In this document: one piece after another, positions 14,623-22,634 of the stretch | How the letters are laid out: each line of letters starts with the position of its first letter | How positions within the stretch are numbered: position 1 is the stretch's first letter | Assembly: GCA_028228615.1 (NCBI GenBank) | Contig: JAOJBS010000002.1 | Coordinates: 96,588 to 160,587 of the forward strand | Source: UBA4421 sp028228615 | GTDB lineage: Bacteria; Pseudomonadota; Gammaproteobacteria; Pseudomonadales; Azotimanducaceae | DNA length: 64,000 nucleotides | Direction: 5' to 3' | Notes under the pieces: model-generated | The model's database searches: none | Told to the model about the DNA's origin: nothing | Seen by the model: only the letters and a program-made list of their open reading frames with translations | Translations under genes and position numbers: made by a program

Positions 14623-17610
14623 CTAGTTGCCACCAAAGTTCAGCGTCACTTCAAGACCGTACGCGCGAGGTAGGGTAGTACCTGCTGTTTGGCGGAAATG
14701 CTCACTTTCACCGTTGCGTAGGGCTTGTAAGACCGCGACATCGTCCAGAACATTGTTCACGTACCCTGCAACAACCAAGTTCTGCTTAGCATTGGTCCAC
14801 GTGGCTCTTAAGTCTAAGCGGCCATAGGCTTCGGCTTTTTCGCTATCATTCTCAAAAGGCGAGTAGTAAACCTCGTCGGTCCAGCTGTAGACACTAGACA
14901 GATCCAATTTTGCGCCGTCGTTCAAAGGGAACGAATAAGTACCGAAAACCGTTACTTTAGATTCTGGTACTTGTAGCAATTGGTTGCCGTTGATATTGGA
15001 TGTGTTCTGGTCTCGGTCGGGGAACAGCGACGTGGGTGTTGCTACCCGTGCGGGGTCAAGAATGTTCAGATCTTCAGTATATTCACTTGGGGTGAAACTA
15101 AAGTTACCGCCAAGAGTGAGTTGTTCTGTAGCCAACCATAATACCTCAGCCTCAACTCCTAAGATTTCAGCGCCCGGTGCCTCAAGTACGGAAGTAGACG
15201 TGCCGCCAAGGCTGGTCACTTCTGTTGCTACTGTATGAATAGTGTCGTAATCGTAGAGGTACAACGAACCGTTTATCTGCAGGGTGTTATCGAAGAATCG
15301 GGTTTTATAGCCAAATTCATAGGCAATTAGATTTTCTGGATCGTAGGCAGCGGTATTACTGAAGAAAACTAAGTTGTAACCACCAGATCGATACCCAGAT
15401 GTTGCAGAGAAGTACAATCTAACTTCCTCAGTGATATCCCAGTCTAAGTTGATTCGGCCAGTGAATTTTTCATCATCTCTTTGGAATGGACGATACACGC
15501 TGATTGCTATTGGAAAGCCGCCGTTTACCACGTTTTCAGTTGGGATCGGTTGGCCATACTGGTCGTTCATTACATTGCCATTAGCGTCGAGCTGAAAGCC
15601 GCCGTTGGCTGCGTTGAGCGCATATAGCGCAGCAGAGTAATCGATAGGGCCAGTGAAATTATCTGTAATAAATCGCGCTAAAACATCGTTTCCACCAAGA
15701 GTTTCTGTGTAGCGGAATAGGTTTTCTTCCGCGGTTACATCATCTACTGCGTAGCGTACACCAACAGTCAATGCAAACTTTTCAGATAGGTTAACAACAC
15801 CCTGAGCGTAGACTGCATTTGACTTGCGCACGGTCTGTGTTGCGTATAGCAGGTCAGAGCCAATAGAGTTGATGCCGTTGATAACGTTCAAGTCAGAGTT
15901 GGTTCCATCGTCACCTTCCCATAGACCAACGACCAGGTTGTCGTTTCTACCAGCACTTTGAATTGTTAAGTTTTCGTTGCTGTTTAGCGCTGAATAATTT
16001 CGAGCACATGCCACTCCGGGGTTAGCAACTAAGCAGTTGTTTTTGGCGGTAAATAAGCCAATACCTGTCACCGTGCCAAGCAATGCAGACACCGGTGTGC
16101 CTACCGGTACGCCCGCCGCTCCAGCGCCAACAGCTCCAATACCAACGGCAGGGTTGTATGTGGCAGCATTGTTGAATCTGTTTTCAAATACTGAGGAATA
16201 AAAATCACCGCGTTGATCGATGGTTGCGTCATAGATAAAACCGCCGATGGTCAGGGTGAAATTATCTGTAACATCCCAAAATGCCTGTAATTCATGGGAG
16301 CTATAGTCGGCTTCATGATTGACATAAAACTGACGGTCATGGAATTGGCTAGCAGTATTATCATCGTCCGTTGTGCGTTGATAACTCAGCTGGTTGAAGC
16401 CATAGATATACTTGATGGACAGCGATTCCAATGCATCCCACGTGACAGCAAATTGTGTACCTTGTTGATTAAACTGTTCTCGGTTCAAACCGTTGGTTGC
16501 AGCACACACTGAGTCGCCGTCGATATCGTCAGGAAATACGCAGCGATTGTAAGCAGCTAGGCTGGCATCGGACGTGTTGTTGAAGCCGTCTAGGGACGCA
16601 ACAGCATTCTGAAAGCCATCGAAATCCGCATAGTCAAGACCTGCGCGGTTAGGTTGTGCTTCTGAACGTACACCAGTAGTAGGGTTAGTGAAAAAGCGTG
16701 CTTGCTGATCTGGATTAAAAAAATCATTAGCCAATGGATTGGTTTGGGCTCTGTCAATAAAGCGGAAGCCAGGAATAAGGTCAGTTGAGCGTCCGGGGCC
16801 ACCATCTTCGTTTAGGGTAACTAATCCACCGCCGTTTGCACCGCCAAATGGGCGGTCGATATCTAACCAGTTTTGACGGATGTCAACGGTCAAGTTATCA
16901 GTAGGAGTCCATTGTAGTTGAACAGAAATGTTTTCAGTGCCTAGACCATCAAGATCTTCGGTGGGTCCAATTTCCTCGATAACACCTTCTCTATCGCGGT
17001 AAGCGAAATTCACGCGGCCAAGAAGTTTGTCTTCTATGAGTGGTCCAGAAAAAGCGCCGTAGTATTCTTGGGTGCCAAAGTTACCGACGATGCCGCGGAC
17101 AGAGCCTTCAAAAAAGTCTGTAGGCTGCTTGTACAAAATGTTAATGGCGCCGCCCACTGCGTTACGGCCATAAAGGGTGCCTTGTGGACCACGAAGTACC
17201 TCAATACGTTCAATATCCCAAAAGGTTTGAGCGGTAGCCGTGAGTAAGTCTTCTGAATAGACGCCGTTAATATAAGTAGCTACACCGGGGTCACCGCCTA
17301 GGGCGCGGAAGTTGCGGCCAACGCCTCGGACTGTCGCGTCATAAGGCTGAATCGTGGTTGCAGGGATGAAGTTTTGAAAATCTTCTTGGTTACGGATGCC
17401 GAAGTCGTCGACAAACTCGCCAGTTAAGGCGGTAATAGATATTGATGTATCTTGTATGGACGCTTCTTGGCGTTCAGCTGTGACTATAACTTCTTCTATT
17501 TGCCTACTGCCCGCATCTGCGGCGTAGACGCTGGAATAACTAAAAAGTCCAGCAGAAAGCACAGTAGCGCAGAGCGCCAGTGAGCTGCGATAGATTACTA
17601 GTCGCGACAT
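14623..17610 (-). CDS. TonB-dependent outer-membrane receptor
   Basis: A 995-residue outer-membrane receptor that imports a ligand using TonB energy. A cleavable signal peptide ends near residue 30 (V-Y-A-A-D-A). A TonB-box-like I-E-E-V-I-V-T-A-E-R follows. The plug domain contains V-L-R-G-P-Q-G-T-L-Y-G-R-N-A-V-G-G-A-I-N, the hallmark of these receptors. The 22-strand barrel ends with L-E-V-T-L-N-F, with a terminal aromatic strand. The size and loop composition match the Caulobacter-type receptors expanded in marine bacteria for organic substrates rather than siderophores, but the ligand cannot be named. The gene stands alone, with a strong terminator after it and a long, palindrome-rich leader before it. 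Confidence 0.95.
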   Translation of the reverse strand: MSRLVIYRSSLALCATVLSAGLFSYSSVYAADAGSRQIEEVIVTAERQEASIQDTSISITALTGEFVDDFGIRNQEDFQNFIPATTIQPYDATVRGVGRNFRALGGDPGVATYINGVYSEDLLTATAQTFWDIERIEVLRGPQGTLYGRNAVGGAINILYKQPTDFFEGSVRGIVGNFGTQEYYGAFSGPLIEDKLLGRVNFAYRDREGVIEEIGPTEDLDGLGTENISVQLQWTPTDNLTVDIRQNWLDIDRPFGGANGGGLVTLNEDGGPGRSTDLIPGFRFIDRAQTNPLANDFFNPDQQARFFTNPTTGVRSEAQPNRAGLDYADFDGFQNAVASLDGFNNTSDASLAAYNRCVFPDDIDGDSVCAATNGLNREQFNQQGTQFAVTWDALESLSIKYIYGFNQLSYQRTTDDDNTASQFHDRQFYVNHEADYSSHELQAFWDVTDNFTLTIGGFIYDATIDQRGDFYSSVFENRFNNAATYNPAVGIGAVGAGAAGVPVGTPVSALLGTVTGIGLFTAKNNCLVANPGVACARNYSALNSNENLTIQSAGRNDNLVVGLWEGDDGTNSDLNVINGINSIGSDLLYATQTVRKSNAVYAQGVVNLSEKFALTVGVRYAVDDVTAEENLFRYTETLGGNDVLARFITDNFTGPIDYSAALYALNAANGGFQLDANGNVMNDQYGQPIPTENVVNGGFPIAISVYRPFQRDDEKFTGRINLDWDITEEVRLYFSATSGYRSGGYNLVFFSNTAAYDPENLIAYEFGYKTRFFDNTLQINGSLYLYDYDTIHTVATEVTSLGGTSTSVLEAPGAEILGVEAEVLWLATEQLTLGGNFSFTPSEYTEDLNILDPARVATPTSLFPDRDQNTSNINGNQLLQVPESKVTVFGTYSFPLNDGAKLDLSSVYSWTDEVYYSPFENDSEKAEAYGRLDLRATWTNAKQNLVVAGYVNNVLDDVAVLQALRNGESEHFRQTAGTTLPRAYGLEVTLNFGGN

Positions 17611-18158
17611 TTGAATCCCCTCTAACCTAAATTTGTTTGGTCTCGTATTTGAGACTGTTACCCAATTCGTTTTCTTTCAGGTTGTTTCAAATGAAGTGCT
17701 TTAACAAAGCACTTTGATGCGGCATCAACCATTCATATAAATGAATGGGGCGTGTTACACCAAACTTCGTCGTTGAAACATTTTGAAAGAAAATCTCAGT
17801 GAGTGTTTCTAAGTGTTCCTGAGGCCTTAGATAAGGGCGCTCTGACAAAGTGGGGTATACCTCTGATGAGCGGTTGTAGTAGTGAGATGAAAATACAATT
17901 CGACCCTATGGGTCTATTTGTACAACGATTTTTATCATCGCGATTTGGGCTTTGTTGAAACACTTTTCGGCGTTATACCTAGTTAATTTGCAAATCAGCG
18001 ATTTTATTTAGCAGATGGCTTTTGACGGTGTTTTTAGCGCCCTCTAAACGCTTAAAGACTGTAGCGGATTGATAGACGTTGGTAGCAGTCGTTTGTTTCA
18101 GGGTTAGGATATAATTTCTTCGTTTCAGTCACTTAGAGCGTTTTTGTGGAGGCGTTTC
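17611..18158. other. Long divergent intergenic region with palindromes
   Basis: A 548-bp stretch between the TonB receptor (minus) and the PhyH gene (plus). It must hold both promoters. The only clear structure is the cluster of three inverted repeats at 17694-17748. No ORF is supported. Confidence 0.5.
17694..17748 (-). promoter_or_regulatory. Three consecutive palindromes in the TonB receptor leader
   Basis: Within 55 bp there are three perfect inverted repeats. AAGTGCTTT/AAAGCACTT (17694-17702 and 17706-17714) is 9 bp with a 3-nt loop. GATGC/GCATC (17716-17726) is 5 bp with a 1-nt centre. CCATTCAT/ATGAATGG (17729-17736 and 17741-17748) is 8 bp with a 4-nt loop. They lie 84-138 bp before the receptor ATG. 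They could be operators for a dimeric regulator or hairpins in the 5' leader RNA. Confidence 0.45.
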
Positions 18159-18974
18159 GTGCCCTTTTTCTTAACTAATAGTGAATTGTCGGATTACCAA
18201 GCAAAGGGTTTTCTCATTCGAGAGCGCGTTTTCTCGGCAACTGAGTTATCGCAATTTAGATCTGCCGCTCAAAACGCGCAAAAAGATGCGCTTGAGTTGG
18301 TTCAGCACGGCGCTGTTCAGGGGCGTGAAATTCAGCCCTATGTCTTAGATGGCAACCGCTTTGCGGACATAGACTTTATTACCGTGCAATTTGAGCACGG
18401 GGTGGCGAATGATACTGTGCGGGTCATTGAGCCGGTCAACGAGTTGAGTCAGCACTTCGATGCCTTAATTGACGAGCCGCGGCTGACCCAGCCCATGCAG
18501 CAAATTATTGGCGTCGATGAGTTGGCGTTATGGACCGCTAAATTGAATCTAAAACCGGCTAGAGAGGGTTCAGGCTTTCGCTGGCACCAAGACTCTCCTT
18601 ACTGGATTCATGATTGTGATCATGTAGATCAGTTACCTAACGTGATGGTTTTGTTTGATGATGCCGATGTGTCAAACGGCTGTCTGCGCGTGATTCAGGG
18701 CAGCCATAAAAATGGGCGCTTGCCCGGGTGCGAGGATGGTTCGCAATTACAGGGTTTTTTTACCCACCCCAATGCGTTTTCTGAGCAAGATCAAGTAATG
18801 ATGGAAGCGCCAGCGGGTTCGGTGATTTTCTTTGATCCGCATATCGTCCATGGCTCACGGCCCAATCACTCAGATACGCCCCGCAGAGCCATTATTATTA
18901 CCTACCAACCGGCAGGTTACCCGGCCCTGAAGAGCCGAGTGGTTAGACCCGTTCTAAAATCATTCAACCCATAA
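18159..18974 (+). CDS. Phytanoyl-CoA dioxygenase (PhyH) family protein
   Basis: A 271-residue Fe(II)/2-oxoglutarate-dependent oxygenase. The metal-binding H-x-D (His143-Gln-Asp145, within F-R-W-H-Q-D) and the late I-V-H-G-S-R-P-N motif supply the facial triad and the 2-oxoglutarate-binding arginine region. The start is taken as GTG at 18159 because GGAGG lies 6 bp before it. The TTG at 18144 would precede that site. Family members hydroxylate many small molecules, from phytanoyl-CoA to ectoine and lipids, so the substrate is open. Its 3' end overlaps the convergent amidohydrolase gene by 15 bp. Confidence 0.85.
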   Translation: MPFFLTNSELSDYQAKGFLIRERVFSATELSQFRSAAQNAQKDALELVQHGAVQGREIQPYVLDGNRFADIDFITVQFEHGVANDTVRVIEPVNELSQHFDALIDEPRLTQPMQQIIGVDELALWTAKLNLKPAREGSGFRWHQDSPYWIHDCDHVDQLPNVMVLFDDADVSNGCLRVIQGSHKNGRLPGCEDGSQLQGFFTHPNAFSEQDQVMMEAPAGSVIFFDPHIVHGSRPNHSDTPRRAIIITYQPAGYPALKSRVVRPVLKSFNP

Positions 18975-20444
18975 ACCTTTAGACATCACCTGAGTAATAG
19001 ATCTGCTGTGCTGGATGTTTTCCAGCGGATTGCCGCTGAGCAACACTAAATCTGCTGCCATACCCACTTTGATTTGTCCCATAGTGTCCTCTAGCCCCAA
19101 GAACTTAGCCGGCGTAACCGTGGCCGAAAAAAGGGCTTGTTGTGTGCTCATGCCGCTGGCCACCAGTAACTCCAACTCTGTATGCAGGCTGTAGCCGGGA
19201 ATGCCAAGGCCAATTGGCGTATCAGTGCCTGCACCAATGGGCACGCCTCGTTCCAACAATCGAGCAATTAAAAACTGACTCCAGTTGGCGAAGGTATGGT
19301 CGATGTCTAAGCTATTGGCACTGAGGAGGTTGATTCTCGCCTGCCAGGCTTCCAGCACGTTTTGCGGCAATGCTGTCGCCGCTTCTGGCCAATCGGCTCG
19401 TTCAAAGGGTGTAAGCATGAGCACAGTGTTCAGGCGCAGCGTGGGCACCTGAATAGTATTGGTGAGGGTATCTAGTACTTCATTACAGCGGGCCTCATCA
19501 TAGGCCTTAATGGCTGGAATGCGCTGTGCACTGTGCAGTTCGCTGCGCAAGGTATGTCCTAAGCCCTCGGTAAACCCCGTTATTTTGGCTTGCCGCTGCG
19601 CCAACAAGTCTTGCCAGTTTGCTGCACAAGCCAGTTCAATGTTGCGCAAATGCTCCATGGAGCCGGCTATTGGGCCTGCTACATCTGCGGTCATCATAAG
19701 CGGTACGTGGGACGCTATGGGCATTTCTAGTTGTTTTGCCGCCGCCGCAAGGCTGTTGTAGGTAGCAGGATCTATGAGTTCATAGATTTTAATAAAATCA
19801 GCACCGGCGGATTTGAGCGCGGTGACTGTGGCCATTGCAGATTCTGCGCCAGAAACACCTGTACCAAGGGGCGGGCGGCTGGGGTCGCTGCCGTCATACA
19901 CTACAAACTTGCCGTCTAATAACGGGCCGGAAAAATAGATGCGCGGAGCGGGTGTATCTTTGAGCTTTTCGCGCAGGGAGGCTAGCTTTTTCACATCACC
20001 GCCAGTGTCTCTAACGCTGGTCACGCCATAACGCAAAAACAGCTCAGGCATGACATCTGTTAGCGCTTCGTCATAAAGAAAATGCACGTGCATGTCCCAA
20101 AGGCCTGGAATCAAAAATTGCCCGGCCGCGTCTACAATCTCATCGGTATCGTTAGAATTGGTTGCACCCGACGCTTCATCTACTGGGCCAACGTAAACAA
20201 TTTTATCTTCTTGGATCACTACCTGTTGTTGGGTCGCCAGGCCATATACCGGATCTACTATATTGACGTTATTGATAATGGTCTTTGCTGCTTCGGGCGT
20301 CTCTTGGGTTGCCTGCGGTTTAGAGCAAGCCAATAACGTGCAACACAAACCAGCAACCATTAGCACTCGAGTGATTAATCGCGAGCGCGCACTGTGGTTA
20401 ACCAGCAATGGACTGGTGTATTTTGCTGCGGTGTACTTACTCAT
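18960..20444 (-). CDS. Amidohydrolase-family lipoprotein
   Basis: A 494-residue metal-dependent hydrolase. The metal-binding H-V-H follows G-L-W-D-M, and later motifs are D-F-I-K-I-Y-E (a possible carbamylated lysine), A-S-H-V-P, M-E-H-L-R and G-A-G-T-D-T-P. The N-terminus from 20444 is a lipoprotein signal ending in L-L-A-C, so the enzyme is likely exported and lipid anchored, unlike most amidohydrolases. Longer in-frame starts up to 20585 exist, but they would run into the SelW-like gene, and AAGG precedes the ATG at 20444. The substrate is probably an amide, lactam or imidazolone-like compound; this is inference from the family. Confidence 0.85.
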   Translation of the reverse strand: MSKYTAAKYTSPLLVNHSARSRLITRVLMVAGLCCTLLACSKPQATQETPEAAKTIINNVNIVDPVYGLATQQQVVIQEDKIVYVGPVDEASGATNSNDTDEIVDAAGQFLIPGLWDMHVHFLYDEALTDVMPELFLRYGVTSVRDTGGDVKKLASLREKLKDTPAPRIYFSGPLLDGKFVVYDGSDPSRPPLGTGVSGAESAMATVTALKSAGADFIKIYELIDPATYNSLAAAAKQLEMPIASHVPLMMTADVAGPIAGSMEHLRNIELACAANWQDLLAQRQAKITGFTEGLGHTLRSELHSAQRIPAIKAYDEARCNEVLDTLTNTIQVPTLRLNTVLMLTPFERADWPEAATALPQNVLEAWQARINLLSANSLDIDHTFANWSQFLIARLLERGVPIGAGTDTPIGLGIPGYSLHTELELLVASGMSTQQALFSATVTPAKFLGLEDTMGQIKVGMAADLVLLSGNPLENIQHSRSITQVMSKGLWVE

Positions 20445-20502
20445 TAAATCTGCCTTTTTAGGTGTGATGGGCGGCTGCGTATTGATGTTAGGCATGTGCT
20501 GG

Positions 20503-20724
20503 TTATCTATTTTTGATTTGGGCAATGAGCGCACCTTCGTCAGGAAAAGTGCCCGTTTGTTTTTTGCTATAGACCAGCGCGTCATCTAGCATAACCTCAA
20601 AGACGCCACCCCCGGCTTCAATCAACTCAACGTCTAACGCAAATTCAGATTTCAGTTTTGCAGCCAAACTGACCGCTTGTGGCGCGTAGTTTCACTGCAC
20701 GCAATAAGTAATGGAAAATGTCAT
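20503..20724 (-). CDS. SelW/Rdx-family selenoprotein candidate with in-frame UGA (C-x-x-U)
   Basis: This gene is only visible if the TGA at 20692-20694 is read as an amino acid. The 73-residue reading starts at the ATG at 20724, with AGGA 7 bp upstream, and ends at TAA 20503-20505. It opens with M-T-F-S-I-T-Y, and Cys8-Val-Gln-Sec11 falls exactly where SelW/Rdx proteins carry their CxxC or CxxU redox motif. After the UGA the frame stays open for 62 codons with the family pattern: an amphipathic helix, the strand V-E-L-I-E-A-G-G-G-V-F-E-V, and a C-terminal Y-S-K-K-Q-T-G-T-F-P segment. A hairpin in the right window after the UGA could serve as SECIS. These proteins are small thioredoxin-fold redox proteins. 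The selenocysteine machinery (selA, selB, selC, selD) is not in this window. An alternative is a decayed gene with a nonsense mutation, but a UGA at precisely the family Sec site makes that unlikely. Confidence 0.8.
20653..20671 (-). promoter_or_regulatory. Candidate bacterial SECIS hairpin
   Basis: On the minus strand, CAGTTT and AAACTG pair perfectly (6 bp) around the 7-nt loop GGCTGCA. The loop begins 27 nt after the UGA and opens with GG. Known bacterial SECIS elements sit just downstream of the UGA, roughly 16-37 nt to the apical loop, and need a G among the first loop bases. The fit is good but the stem is short, and the prediction was made by eye. Confidence 0.55.
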
Positions 20725-20791
20725 TGGCGGTTCCTAGGTTGGCCCTTGAAGGTGCATTGCTGTGACCCGTGAAGATAGTCCCGGCACCCTA

Positions 20792-20830
20792 GAGAGTCAA
20801 TTTAGAGCGTCAATTTAGGGAGGCAATTGG
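20792..20830. repeat. 13-bp tandem repeat (x3)
   Basis: GAGAGTCAATTTA (20792-20804) is followed by GAGCGTCAATTTA (20805-20817) and a more divergent third copy (20818-20830). It lies in the divergent spacer between the SelW-like gene and the acyl-CoA ligase. Confidence 0.75.
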
Positions 20831-20868
20831 CGATTTCTCGAAGGCCTTGGGTATATCCGTTTTTGCGG

Positions 20869-20894
20869 CTTATATCAGTATCTTATATCAGCTC
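20869..20894. repeat. 13-bp tandem duplication (x2)
   Basis: CTTATATCAG recurs with a 13-bp period (20869-20881 and 20882-20894), about 70 bp before the acyl-CoA ligase start. Confidence 0.75.
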
Positions 20895-20965
20895 CTTACA
20901 CCTAGGTTTAGATTTTTTCTCGTTGTTGTATAGTCTTTTGCTTTGCATTTAAACGGGGATTTTCT

Positions 20966-22510
20966 ATGAGCGTTAAGTATTACGATTGGACCGCCTATCA
21001 CGCCAATATGCGCGGTAATAAAGTAGCGATCATCGATTTAGACACCCGCAACGAACTGACTTATGCCCAGCTAGATCAGCGCGCAGAGCGTCTGGCGGCA
21101 TGGTTGCAAAGCCAAGGTGTGACCAAGGGTGATCGCGTTGCGCTGCTTACGCCAAATTGTCCTGAGGTTTTTGAAGCGGAGTTTGCTTGCGCCAAGATTG
21201 GTGCCATCTGTATTCCCCTCAACTGGCGTTTAACAGTGCCGGAGTTGGAATATATTCTTAATGACTCTACCCCCAACGTGTTGATATTTGACCAGACCTT
21301 TGGCGAGCAAGCCGCCGCGTTGCAGGAGCTTTGCAGCTTTGCCCATACTTTAGAGGTGGCAATGGAGAATGCCAGTTCAAGCTATGAGCTGGCGTTGGCT
21401 GGGGCCGATGAAAAGTGCCAAGCCATCGAATGCACCCATGATGATGTTGCCATGATCATGTACACCTCGGGGACCACAGGTCATCCCAAGGGTGCCATGA
21501 TCACCTTTGGCATGAATCTATATAACGCCATTAACCTTGGTCTGCCTGCTGGGGTGAGTGCCAATACGGTGCAACTGGTGATTTTGCCTTTGTTTCACAC
21601 GGGCGGCATGAACTGTTACGCCAACCCTGTGCTCCACGCTGGTGGACAGATTTTGCTGATGCGCGAGTTTGAGCCTGGTCGTGCGCTGTCGATTATTGGC
21701 GATGCTAACTTAGGCGTTACCCATTTCTTTGGCGTACCCGCGCCTTATCAATTTATGATGCAACACCCTGACTTTGAGTCTACTGACCTTAGTCGTATAC
21801 AAACCGCAGGCGTAGGTGGCGCACCTTGCGCAGAAGCCATTCTTTCCGGCTGGATCGACCGCGGCGTGTCGTTAATACAAGGTTGGGGTATGACTGAAAC
21901 CAGCCCCGGCGGCACGGCCTTAGATGCAGCCGATGTGCTGCGTAAAATTGGTTCAGCGGGTAAGCCGTTACTGCACACTGAAGTTAAGATTATTGATGAC
22001 GAAGGCGCAGAGTTGCCTTGGGGCGAGGTGGGCGAATTGCTTATTCGCGGGCCAAATATTACCCCCGGCTATTGGAACAAACCTGAAGCCACTAAAGATG
22101 CCTTTGTGGAGGGTTGGTTGAAGACTGGCGATGCTGCGCGTTTTGACGATGAAGGATTTATTTATATCGTTGACCGCTGGAAGGACATGTACATTTCTGG
22201 CGGTGAAAACGTCTACCCAGCAGAAGTAGAAAACGTGCTCTACCAACTGCCGCAGGTGGCAGAGGCCGCAATTATTGGTGTGCCTGATGATCGTTGGGGC
22301 GAAACCGGTAAAGCAGTGCTGGTACTTAAGCCAGATGCGCAGTTGTCTGCCGATGAGGTCATTGGTCACTGTTTAGGTAAATTGGCGAAGTTCAAGGTGC
22401 CTGCAAGTGTTGAATTTATTCAGGCCTTGCCGCGCAATGCCACAGGCAAAGTGCTGAAGCGAACGCTGCGTGACCAGTATGTTGCGACGGATGCGCCGGC
22501 AATAAGCTAA
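20966..22510 (+). CDS. AMP-dependent acyl-CoA synthetase/ligase
   Basis: A 514-residue adenylate-forming ligase that activates a carboxylic acid to its CoA thioester through an acyl-adenylate. The P-loop-like Y-T-S-G-T-T-G-H-P-K-G motif is near residues 167-177, G-W-G-M-T-E-T near 306-312, a G-D-A-A-R-F-D-D-E-G-F hinge near 384 and the C-terminal lysine region R-N-A-T-G-K-V-L-K-R at about 492-501. The overall pattern matches the long- or medium-chain fatty-acid/aromatic-acid branch. GGGGA precedes the ATG. The next gene, an aldehyde dehydrogenase, is on the same strand 124 bp downstream. Together they can turn an aldehyde into an acid and then an acyl-CoA. Confidence 0.9.
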   Translation: MSVKYYDWTAYHANMRGNKVAIIDLDTRNELTYAQLDQRAERLAAWLQSQGVTKGDRVALLTPNCPEVFEAEFACAKIGAICIPLNWRLTVPELEYILNDSTPNVLIFDQTFGEQAAALQELCSFAHTLEVAMENASSSYELALAGADEKCQAIECTHDDVAMIMYTSGTTGHPKGAMITFGMNLYNAINLGLPAGVSANTVQLVILPLFHTGGMNCYANPVLHAGGQILLMREFEPGRALSIIGDANLGVTHFFGVPAPYQFMMQHPDFESTDLSRIQTAGVGGAPCAEAILSGWIDRGVSLIQGWGMTETSPGGTALDAADVLRKIGSAGKPLLHTEVKIIDDEGAELPWGEVGELLIRGPNITPGYWNKPEATKDAFVEGWLKTGDAARFDDEGFIYIVDRWKDMYISGGENVYPAEVENVLYQLPQVAEAAIIGVPDDRWGETGKAVLVLKPDAQLSADEVIGHCLGKLAKFKVPASVEFIQALPRNATGKVLKRTLRDQYVATDAPAIS

Positions 22511-22634
22511 GGTTTCTTGCGCAGCAGATTTGTTGCGCTCTAGTGATTAGGACGGTGTAGGACGGCTTATGACTGGTTTGCACATTCCAGGGAAAAGCGC
22601 AGTCTTACTAAATTAAATTAGAGAGGGTGGTGTT

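Noticed and set aside
20503..20724. Simple pseudogene or sequencing error explanation for the SelW-like gene
   Set aside because: A chance nonsense mutation would not be expected exactly at the Sec position of CxxU while the rest of the frame stays intact. It remains possible but is less likely, so the selenoprotein call is kept with moderate confidence.
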